11,456 nucleotides of DNA from JAJZQD01 sp021847735 (GTDB lineage Bacteria; Bacillota; Thermincolia; Thermincolales; UBA2595), in the NCBI GenBank assembly GCA_027324025.1, contig DAHVYW010000068.1:1-11456 (forward strand). Reading direction: 5' to 3'. The notes under the pieces were generated by a model. It was not told the DNA's origin, searched no databases, and was given only the letters and a program-made list of their open reading frames with translations. Of this stretch, positions 1-5,736 are shown in pieces; the first letter of the stretch is position 1, and each line of letters starts with the position of its first letter. The position numbers were made by a program, and so were the translations under genes.

Positions 1-25
1 AACTCAGCCGGCAAAAGACCGCTCC

Positions 26-113
26 CGCATACGCGGTCTACCCGCAGGGCACAACGGGGCTCTAAGCGCTGAAGCGCAAAGAGCCCCGACGGCGGTTGGC
101 GGATGTCAGCCTC
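26..113 (-). repeat. Copy A of an ~89-bp block-conserved repeat (inverted relative to copy B)
   Basis: Read on the minus strand, this stretch matches 421-509 in blocks. There is a 15-nt block (13 of 15 identical) containing CTGAC and TCCGC, then about 14 variable bases. Next comes a 25-nt core GCTCTTnGCGCTTCAGCGCT plus TAGAG (24 of 25 identical), and then a tail with matching CCCT, GGGTAGA and CGCGTATGCG. The core is palindromic and sits in a stem (GGGGCTCT 56-63 with AGAGCCCC 80-87). A second perfect 7-bp stem, AGACCGC 16-22 with GCGGTCT 33-39, overlaps its end. No coding function is apparent. It could be the end of a miniature transposable element or one unit of an interspersed palindromic repeat family. 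Confidence 0.65.
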
Positions 114-420
114 GCTCTCCGGAACACGCCTGCCCCTTCCCCTAATGATTCTGTCAAACTCAAGCTAGACCGCCCCTTTTTGGGACAATATGAGAAAAGC
201 CATTTAAAACATCTTTTTCATACTTCCTCCTGAATCCATACTTCTTTTGCTTAAATAATTCGACAAAAGAAGCTAAAAAACCTTTCGTATTTCAAGGTTT
301 CATTATATTTTCAGGAAATCTTTTTTGTTTTGGCCGGGCTCCCTCATCCCGTAAGTAACTGGGGCAGCCACCCGAATTTTGACCACAAATAAAGGAATGG
401 CAGATATGTTCTTCCATGAC
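114..420. other. Non-coding spacer between the repeat copies, with stem-loops and an orphan RBS
   Basis: No gene is supported in this AT-rich stretch. Two perfect stem-loops lie side by side: CTTCTTTTG (241-249) with CAAAAGAAG (264-272), and AAACCTT (278-284) with AAGGTTT (294-300). Neither is followed by a T-run that would make it a clear terminator. On the minus strand an AGGAGG (226-231) sits 4 bases before an ATG (221-219), but that frame stops after five codons (M-K-K-M-F, stop at 204-206). This could be the remnant of a decayed gene start, a leader peptide or chance. Confidence 0.4.
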
Positions 421-509
421 GAGTCTGACGTCCGCTTGTCCAACATGGTAGCTCTTAGCGCTTCAGCGCTTAGAGATAGCGGTACCCTTGGGGTAGAGCG
501 CGTATGCGC
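421..509 (+). repeat. Copy B of the ~89-bp block-conserved repeat
   Basis: This is the partner of the repeat at 26-113, in the opposite orientation about 307 bp away. The core at 451-475 contains the self-complementary unit AGCGCT twice, as AGCGCTTCAGCGCT, flanked by CTCTT and AGAG arms. The tail holds a small TACCC/GGGTA inverted pair and a near-palindromic GCGCGTATGCGC. It ends about 65 bases before the putative gpr promoter. The same length in both copies and the pattern of conserved blocks with a variable interval argue against chance similarity. Confidence 0.65.
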
Positions 510-573
510 GATTGGGTAACAAGCTAAGTTGTTGCCGTCTTGGAGGAATATACCTTCCTTTTACGACCACACC

Positions 574-604
574 TGAATATTTTTTTGGTTTACGGATAAT
601 TCTA
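574..604 (+). promoter_or_regulatory. Possible forespore-type (sigma-G/F) promoter of gpr
   Basis: TGAATA at 574-579 fits the sigma-G -35 pattern GnATR. The GGATAATTCTA stretch about 14 bases downstream is only a partial match to forespore -10 elements. Spore protease genes are normally transcribed in the forespore, which is why this was considered. The spacing is shorter than usual, so the call is weak. Confidence 0.3.
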
Positions 605-644
605 TCTTTTATAGGAACAACAATACTTATTAGGTGGTGTTACA

Positions 645-1631
645 GTGGAAAACAGAAATTCATACCGCAGCAAGGGTATTCCCATCGATATGGCTCTGGA
701 GGCTCATGATATTGTCCGCGGCGAAACAGGCCAGGAAATCCCCGGGGTGAAAATGGATAAACAGTCTTTTGAACATGCCCAAGTCAACATTATCCAAGTT
801 ATGGACGAATCTGCCGAAAGGATGATGGGTAAACCGGTCGGTACATATATTACCATTGACGCACCGGAAATCAGGCAGAATAATAAACAGATTCACAATG
901 AAATCGCCGAAGTTTTAGCTAAACAACTAAGCACCCTGTTACAGATTGGCCCGGATGCCAGTGTCCTAATTGTCGGGCTCGGCAACTGGAATGCCACTCC
1001 CGATGCTCTTGGACCCCGTGTAGTCAACTATACTTTTGTCACCAGACACCTGAAAAAATACGCTCCCCAGGACTTGGCCGGCGGGCTGAGGCCGGTAAGT
1101 GCCCTCGCCCCCGGGGTTCTAGGAATTACAGGTATTGAAACCGCGGAAATAATTAAAGGGGTTGTGGAAAAAACGCAGCCTGACCTGGTCATAGCTATTG
1201 ATGCCCTGGCGGCACAGAACACGGAACGTATTGCCACCTCAATTCAACTGGCTGATACCGGTATTGCGCCGGGCTCGGGGATAGGTAACCAAAGACAGGG
1301 CGTCAATCAGCAAAGTATGGGGGTACCGGTTATTGCCATCGGGGTACCGACAGTTGTGAATGCTTCTGTAATCGCTCACGGGGCCCTCAACCAGTTCCTG
1401 CAGCAGTTGGCATCCAATCCGGTATGCTCAGATGATACCAAAAACCTTAACCCGATTGTAATGGAGCAGATTGTCAGCAATGTTCTTGGGCCATACAGCA
1501 CTAACCTAATGGTAACACCAAAGGAAATTGACGACTTGATTGAAGCCATCAGTAGAATTATTGCCGGAGGTATTTCCATCGCCCTTCATCCTTCGGTTGA
1601 ACCTGAAGAATTTCATATGTATCTCCATTAA
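645..1631 (+). CDS. gpr: Germination protease Gpr (SASP-degrading endopeptidase, peptidase family A25)
   Basis: Gpr cleaves alpha/beta-type SASPs at the start of spore germination, releasing the DNA and supplying amino acids. It is made in the forespore as a zymogen that self-cleaves near its N-terminus. The 328-residue product has the expected length. It shows the GLGN-x4-PDALGP segment with Asp120 and the AIDALAA segment with Asp186, which correspond to the two essential aspartates of this family. A candidate zymogen cleavage site is IPID-MALE, between Asp15 and Met16; about 15 residues are removed in Bacillus homologs. The start is GTG at 645, preceded by AGGTGG (632-637) seven bases upstream. 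Its substrates are encoded just downstream on the opposite strand. No clear terminator of its own is visible; the hairpin at 1691-1714 has its T-rich side facing the other way. Confidence 0.97.
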   Translation: MENRNSYRSKGIPIDMALEAHDIVRGETGQEIPGVKMDKQSFEHAQVNIIQVMDESAERMMGKPVGTYITIDAPEIRQNNKQIHNEIAEVLAKQLSTLLQIGPDASVLIVGLGNWNATPDALGPRVVNYTFVTRHLKKYAPQDLAGGLRPVSALAPGVLGITGIETAEIIKGVVEKTQPDLVIAIDALAAQNTERIATSIQLADTGIAPGSGIGNQRQGVNQQSMGVPVIAIGVPTVVNASVIAHGALNQFLQQLASNPVCSDDTKNLNPIVMEQIVSNVLGPYSTNLMVTPKEIDDLIEAISRIIAGGISIALHPSVEPEEFHMYLH

Positions 1632-1678
1632 ATGGCCGGTCCCCAGTGATTGGTCAGGGAGTCTGTAACTACCCAATG

Positions 1679-1714
1679 AAAAATTTAAAAGGTAAGCGGG
1701 GTGGCCCGCTTACC
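1679..1714 (-). terminator. Rho-independent terminator of the ssp genes
   Basis: A perfect 10-bp stem (GGTAAGCGGG 1691-1700 with CCCGCTTACC 1705-1714) closes a 4-base loop. Read on the minus strand it is followed by TTTTAAATTTTT. It lies just after the stop codon of the 1721-1945 gene. It may also slow transcription coming from gpr, but there is no T-run on that side. Confidence 0.9.
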
Positions 1715-1720
1715 TATCAA

Positions 1721-1945
1721 TTAAAACTGGGTTTTTCCTGCCAGGGATTGCTCATAAGCCTCGATCATTCTTTTAACCATTTGCCCTCCGACGGCTCCGC
1801 AGTCCCTTGATGCAATATGGCCCCAGTAACCACCTTGGATTTGATTAGTGACACCTACTTCATTGGCCATTTCGTACTTGAAATTGTACATTGCCTGGCC
1901 GGCTTGCGGAACCACCAGTTTATTCCGTTTTTGTCCAGTTCCCAT
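1721..1945 (-). CDS. Alpha/beta-type small acid-soluble spore protein (first copy)
   Basis: Proteins of this family saturate the DNA of the dormant spore, shift it towards an A-like form and protect it from UV and chemical damage. The 74-residue product has the two family signatures: the Gpr cleavage region KYEMANEVGV (residues 23-32, predicted cut after Glu25) and the C-terminal GG-x-M-x-KRMIEAYE segment. The N-terminus MGTGQK and a Cys in SRDCGAVGG are typical of clostridial rather than Bacillus members. It starts at ATG 1945, with a G-rich GGGGGG about ten bases upstream. It lies 55 bp downstream of a near-identical gene; only a poor promoter match was seen in the gap, so co-transcription is likely. 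Confidence 0.95.
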   Translation of the reverse strand: MGTGQKRNKLVVPQAGQAMYNFKYEMANEVGVTNQIQGGYWGHIASRDCGAVGGQMVKRMIEAYEQSLAGKTQF

Positions 1946-2000
1946 AATTTAATTTCCCCCCTTTCACTGTTAACTGTGGTATCTGAATCTCACTTCAGCG

Positions 2001-2219
2001 TTAAGCTTTGCCTACCAGTGATTGCTCATAAGCTTCAATCATTCTTTTGACCATGTGCCCACCAACGGCACCACAGTCTCTGGAAGAGATTTGTCCCCAG
2101 TATCCGCCTTGGATCTGGTTGGTAATACCAACTTCATTAGCCATTTCGTATTTGAAGTTGTACATTGCCTGGCCGGCTTGCGGAACTACTAGAGTATTAC
2201 TTTTTTGTCCGGTTCCCAT
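2001..2219 (-). CDS. Alpha/beta-type small acid-soluble spore protein (second, tandem copy)
   Basis: This 72-residue spore DNA-binding protein differs from the product of 1721-1945 at about eight positions (for example R7S, K9T, V32I, H43Q, A45S), so the pair is a recent tandem duplication. It carries the same Gpr site (YE-MANE, cut after Glu25), the same SRDCGAVGG segment and the same KRMIEAYEQSL C-terminus. Translation starts at ATG 2219, behind a very strong AGGAGGTGAT ribosome binding site. A sigma-G-type promoter lies at 2248-2277. It is probably expressed only in the forespore, together with the first copy. Confidence 0.96.
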   Translation of the reverse strand: MGTGQKSNTLVVPQAGQAMYNFKYEMANEVGITNQIQGGYWGQISSRDCGAVGGHMVKRMIEAYEQSLVGKA

Positions 2220-2247
2220 TAAATCACCTCCTCTCTGAGACTATTTT

Positions 2248-2277
2248 TAGTATAAGCTCGCATTAAGAGCATTATAC
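2248..2277 (-). promoter_or_regulatory. Sigma-G-type promoter of the ssp genes, embedded in an inverted repeat
   Basis: On the minus strand, GTATA (2273-2277) fits the sigma-G -35 GnATR. It is followed after 18 bases by TATACTA (2248-2254), six of seven matches to the -10 CATACTA. The predicted start of transcription is about 20 bases before the SASP ATG, leaving room for the ribosome binding site only. The element is symmetrical: TAGTATAA-GCTC pairs with GAGC-aTTATACTA across 2248-2279, so the plus strand carries the same -35/-10 pair. Confidence 0.65.
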
Positions 2278-2319
2278 TAGAAATAATTATTTAGCAATTT
2301 TGGCAATTTAACTGAACTT

Positions 2320-2568
2320 TTAAGGGTTTCCTTTAGACAATTGTTTCGATAATCGGGCGGCTGAATCGGAAGTTAAATCAGAAGCGGTACCGAATGTGTT
2401 TTCGAAGGTTACATCTACTTCACTGGTTAAATTCTGGTCTAACGACAGAGGATCAATTTCCTTGTCATTTATCTGGTCAAGCTTGGTGTCAATTTGGGCT
2501 TCCTCAAAACGTATGGGCTGCCGGTAATTTAGGTTGTTGACATTATTAAACCGATTATTTTTATGCAG
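2320..2568 (-). CDS. Small protein of unknown function with CTG start, likely forespore-expressed
   Basis: I do not recognise this 82-residue protein. The frame is open from an in-frame TGA inside the ribosome binding site (2575-2577) to TAA at 2320-2322. It contains no ATG, GTG or TTG before a TTG at codon 77. A perfect AGGAGGTGA (2575-2583) stands six bases before a CTG at 2568, which is the only near-cognate codon at the right distance. The product is Asn- and Asp-rich, slightly acidic (13 acidic, 9 basic residues) and has no Cys, Trp or internal Met. It begins HKNNRFNNVNNLN and ends AARLSKQLSKGNP. A sigma-G-type promoter (2589-2617) and the ssp and gpr neighbours point to a spore protein. 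No convincing Gpr site was seen. Confidence 0.6.
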   Translation of the reverse strand: MHKNNRFNNVNNLNYRQPIRFEEAQIDTKLDQINDKEIDPLSLDQNLTSEVDVTFENTFGTASDLTSDSAARLSKQLSKGNP

Positions 2569-2588
2569 TGTCTGTCACCTCCTATAAG

Positions 2589-2617
2589 TAGTATCGTCCT
2601 GAATGCAAGTTGTATAC
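2589..2617 (-). promoter_or_regulatory. Sigma-G-type promoter of the CTG-start small gene
   Basis: On the minus strand, GTATA (2613-2617) is followed after 17 bases by GATACTA (2589-2595), six of seven matches to the sigma-G -10 CATACTA. It sits directly upstream of the AGGAGGTGA at 2575-2583. The architecture matches the promoter upstream of the ssp gene at 2219, which makes chance less likely for either. Confidence 0.55.
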
Positions 2618-2739
2618 CGTGTAATTATTGGAGTGATTTACAACTTATTTTTTTGTCCCATGGCAAAATTTTTGTTTAATATCAGGGCATACTATTTGTC
2701 AAAGGTTACGTTTAAACTGGCTGAACCTATACCGAAAGG

Positions 2740-4524
2740 GTGACCAAAACTTTGGTTTCACTGATGATTGACGGGACAAAGGTTGAAGTTGAACAAGGAA
2801 CCACTATCCTGGAAGCGGCGAGGAGTATAGGTCTTTACATACCCACTATGTGTTACCTGAAGGGACTTAATGTCATTGGAGCATGCCGCGTCTGCCTGGT
2901 AGAAGTTGAGGGAGCCAAATCGCTTCAGCCCTCCTGTGCTATCCCTGCAGCTCACGGGATGATTGTCCATACCAATTCTCCGAAGGTGATTAAGGCAAGG
3001 AAAATGGTCCTTGAGTTATTTCTTTCAAATCACCCCTTTGACTGCCTGACATGTGTCCGCAACCAGGTTTGCGAGCTGCAGTCCCTGGCGGAACGCTACC
3101 ATATAACAAACCTTGTGGCTTCAGGGGACAGGAAAACTCTGCCCAAAGATGACCAATCACCTGCTATGGTTAGGGAACCAAGTAAATGTGTGGTCTGCCG
3201 GCGGTGTGTAAGAGTCTGCAAAGATATCCAGGAAATCGGCATCTACCAGATAGTGGAAAGGGGTCTTGATGCCGTAGCTTCCCCGGCTTTTAAGAAAAGC
3301 CTGGCCGAAACACCCTGCATTTACTGCGGCCAGTGCCTGTTGTTGTGTCCCACCGCTGCCATACATGAGCGAGAGGACCAGGAAAAAGTCTGGGAAGCTC
3401 TCCATGACCCCAACAAGCATGTGATAATCCAGACTGCTCCCTCAATAAGGGGAACTATTGGTGAACCCTTTGGAATGCCTATTGGTTCGCTTGTTACCGG
3501 AAAGATGGTGGCCGCTATCCGCCGTCTCGGTTTTGACAAGGTTTTTGATGACTGTTTTGGAGCCGATATAGTGGTTATGGAAGAAGGCCACGAGTTGATG
3601 CACAGGCTCAAAAACGGCGGACCGCTACCCCAGTTTACCTCTTGCTGCTCTGGTTGGTTGAGACTTTGTCTCCTGTTTTATCCCGAGCTTATCCCACACC
3701 TTTCCAGTGTAAAATCGCCGCAGCAGCTATTTGGCGCGTTGGTTAAAACCTATTATGCGCAAAAGGCCGGTCTGGACCCTGACCGTATCTTTAGCGTCTC
3801 TGTAATGCCGTGTGTGGCTAAGAAATGGGAAGCTGTCAGGGAAGAAGGAACCAGGGCTACTGGGAAGTGGGATGTGGATGTGGTTTTAACTACCCGGGAA
3901 CTGGCCCAGATGCTCCGGACGGCTGGAATTGACTTGTCCAAAATGCCGGAAGAGGAATTCGACAACCCTATGGGCTATGCCTCCGGAGCTGGGGTTATCT
4001 TTGGATCAGGTGGTGGTGTGCTGGAAGCTACAATGCGTACAGTGTACGAAAAAATGACAGGCCAACCCCTTGATTCCCTTCCCTTGCGAGAACTAATGTC
4101 CTTTGAAAAGGTCCAGGAAGCAGAAATTGACCTGGGCGACAGAAAGGTGCGCTGTGCAGTAGCCAGAACAACTGGTGAAGCACGCCGGCTGGTCGACAAA
4201 GTTAAATCCGGTGAACTCCAGTTTGATTTTATTGAAATCATGGCCTGCCCCGGAGGATGTGTTGGAGGTGGCGGCCAACCGATATACCCAGGGCTTGACA
4301 CCTGGGACGGCCAAATGGAGCAGCGCTACAAAAGAGGCGAAGCCCTGTTCAGGCAGGACAAGCTTAAAGACATAAGAAAAGCCCATGAAAACCCGTACAT
4401 CAAAATGCTGTACGACGAATTTCTGGGCCAGCCTTTAAGTGAGCGTTCCCGGCAGTTGCTTCACACAGTTTACACTGAGATACCGTTATATGATTTGCAG
4501 GGATCAGCAAGTAGTATGGAATAG
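2740..4524 (+). CDS. [FeFe] hydrogenase, monomeric, ferredoxin-type relay plus H-cluster
   Basis: It catalyses reversible H2 oxidation/proton reduction in the cytoplasm, probably with ferredoxin as partner. Counting from GTG 2740 (594 residues), the clusters in order are: an N-terminal [2Fe-2S] domain (C38, C49, C52, C66); a His-ligated [4Fe-4S] (H98, C102, C105, C111); two ferredoxin [4Fe-4S] sets (C150/153/156/160 and C193/196/199/203); and the H-cluster motifs TSCC (C302, C303), MPCVAKK (C358) and MACPGGCVGGGG (C503, C507). A small-subunit-like tail follows (about 525-580). The usual Pro after TSCC is Ser304. GAAAGGGTGA (2734-2743) runs into the GTG, so TTG at 2752, eight bases beyond it, may be the true start. 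It ends TAG-TGA. No maturation genes are in view. A CATACTA at 2688-2694 lacks a good -35. Confidence 0.95.
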   Translation: MTKTLVSLMIDGTKVEVEQGTTILEAARSIGLYIPTMCYLKGLNVIGACRVCLVEVEGAKSLQPSCAIPAAHGMIVHTNSPKVIKARKMVLELFLSNHPFDCLTCVRNQVCELQSLAERYHITNLVASGDRKTLPKDDQSPAMVREPSKCVVCRRCVRVCKDIQEIGIYQIVERGLDAVASPAFKKSLAETPCIYCGQCLLLCPTAAIHEREDQEKVWEALHDPNKHVIIQTAPSIRGTIGEPFGMPIGSLVTGKMVAAIRRLGFDKVFDDCFGADIVVMEEGHELMHRLKNGGPLPQFTSCCSGWLRLCLLFYPELIPHLSSVKSPQQLFGALVKTYYAQKAGLDPDRIFSVSVMPCVAKKWEAVREEGTRATGKWDVDVVLTTRELAQMLRTAGIDLSKMPEEEFDNPMGYASGAGVIFGSGGGVLEATMRTVYEKMTGQPLDSLPLRELMSFEKVQEAEIDLGDRKVRCAVARTTGEARRLVDKVKSGELQFDFIEIMACPGGCVGGGGQPIYPGLDTWDGQMEQRYKRGEALFRQDKLKDIRKAHENPYIKMLYDEFLGQPLSERSRQLLHTVYTEIPLYDLQGSASSME

Positions 4525-4559
4525 TGATTTTCTCACATTCTTCTTAAATATTTATCCCG

Positions 4560-4588
4560 TTTTTGAAGGAAAAAGACAGTATTATAAT
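4560..4588 (+). promoter_or_regulatory. Possible sigma-A promoter of the SH3-domain protein gene
   Basis: TATAAT at 4583-4588 is a perfect -10. The upstream element is poor: TTTTTG (4560-4565) at 17 bases, or TTGAAG (4563-4568) at only 14 bases. The position, about 70 bases before the ATG at 4660, is reasonable. No terminator for the preceding hydrogenase gene is evident in 4525-4659. Confidence 0.4.
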
Positions 4589-4659
4589 GAATACCATTGT
4601 TAATTAAACTGTGATTTCTTTCCAGAGATGCTGCCCAGAACGGGCTGGGAGGTCAGGGT

Positions 4660-5736
4660 ATGTGGGAAGTTCTACGAGTTATTTTCCTGTTAGTGCTAAT
4701 TTCGTCTGCCATTGTAACTCTCGACAAGGTGGTTAAGCGCGTCCAAAACTGGAAAATATGGGTTTCCGCTACCGCCGTAACAGCTGCTGTCTTTTTAGCA
4801 CTGGCGTTAGGCGGCCCGCCCGAGGTGCATTTCACTACCCCAGGGCAGATGACCGGTGAAAAAAGCTCGTCACCCGGCGGCGAAGCCGGTGAACAGGCCG
4901 CAAAAAGCGACGGTTCCCCCCAGGGGGAAAATGCCGGGCAGAACAACTCCCAGCAGGAAATATCTCCGGATAACCCTGAAGACAAAAATCCCCGGGACAA
5001 TAACTCTCAAAACAGCTTTTCCCAAGATAATGCTTCTCAGGATAATGCTTCCAGCGGCAGTACTGCCAAGGACAGTAAACAGGGTGACGGTACATCCAAA
5101 GAAAACGCCCCTGAACAGAATTCGGTATTGTTTCCGGTGGATGATGCCAGTCAAAGTCCCGGTTTTCTGAAATTTAGGGAGGATTTTCTTACCGCTGTCA
5201 GGAAAAAAGATTTGGACTTCCTAAAACAGCACGTGTCCGAAAACATCAAGTACAGTTTTGGTGAAACTAACGGCATCAAGGGGTTCCTGGTGGAATGGGG
5301 ACTAAACTCCAATGCCGGCAGTTCCGGGATTTGGTCAGAACTGTACGAAGTTCTGACTCTTGGCGGTGCCTTTGACAAACAAAAGACCGTTTTCACGGCC
5401 CCGTATGTGTTTGCCAAATTCCCCAGTTCTCTTGATAGGTTCCAGTATTCCGCAGTAATCAATCAAAATGTCAATATCTACTCTGAACCAAACTCCGATT
5501 CCCGGGTAATTATGGGGTTAAGCTATAACATTTTAAAACTGGCAGACAACAATTCATATCCAACTACCGGCAGGACTCTAAAAGGCGAGGCCGGCACTTG
5601 GAAAAAAATCCTTACACCTTCTGGGCAAAAAGGGTACATAGATGAAAAATATTTGCGCAGGCCGGTAGATTACCGGGCCCAATTTACCATTAAAAACGGA
5701 GAATGGCAAATGATTTTCTTTGTTGCCGGGGATTAA
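4660..5736 (+). CDS. Membrane-anchored protein with low-complexity spacer and C-terminal SH3-like domain
   Basis: The function is unknown; the build suggests a protein tethered at the membrane and reaching into the cell envelope. Residues 5-21 and about 33-51 are two hydrophobic segments. Residues 60-155 form a low-complexity stretch rich in Ser, Asn, Gln, Asp and Gly, with an SQDNA repeat. Residues 168-260 (FREDFLTAVRKKDLDFLKQ, then GIWSELYEVLTLGGAF and APYVFAKFP) resemble, from memory, a conserved domain often placed before an SH3 module. Residues 265-335 (NVNIYSEPNSDSRVI, then WKKI and GYIDEKYLR) look like a bacterial SH3 domain, and the end reads NGEWQMIFFVAGD. GGGAGGT (4647-4653), six bases before the ATG, supports the start. 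The stop codon overlaps the end of the convergent dpaL by four bases. Confidence 0.85.
   Translation: MWEVLRVIFLLVLISSAIVTLDKVVKRVQNWKIWVSATAVTAAVFLALALGGPPEVHFTTPGQMTGEKSSSPGGEAGEQAAKSDGSPQGENAGQNNSQQEISPDNPEDKNPRDNNSQNSFSQDNASQDNASSGSTAKDSKQGDGTSKENAPEQNSVLFPVDDASQSPGFLKFREDFLTAVRKKDLDFLKQHVSENIKYSFGETNGIKGFLVEWGLNSNAGSSGIWSELYEVLTLGGAFDKQKTVFTAPYVFAKFPSSLDRFQYSAVINQNVNIYSEPNSDSRVIMGLSYNILKLADNNSYPTTGRTLKGEAGTWKKILTPSGQKGYIDEKYLRRPVDYRAQFTIKNGEWQMIFFVAGD

Noticed and set aside
1..164. Minus-strand open frame running to the window edge
   Set aside because: It has no start codon, lies behind an in-frame TAG (165-167) and runs through repeat copy A.
397..519. Plus-strand 40-codon frame starting with ATG next to AAAGGA
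   Set aside because: The AAAGGA touches the ATG with no spacing, and most of the frame lies inside the repeat copy at 421-509. The partly similar peptide read from the other copy follows from the DNA repeat, not from evident coding constraint.
1946..2000. Separate promoter for the first ssp gene (GATACCA on the minus strand)
   Set aside because: The -10-like element has no matching -35 at 17-18 bases, so co-transcription from the upstream ssp promoter is simpler.
2281..2292. Perfect palindrome AAATAATTATTT after the small CTG-start gene
   Set aside because: It is pure A/T and short, too weak for a terminator and likely in AT-rich intergenic DNA.
4563..4588. TTGAAG plus TATAAT as a full sigma-A promoter
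   Set aside because: The spacer is only 14 bases. The -10 is kept as a weak promoter call with an alternative, poor -35.
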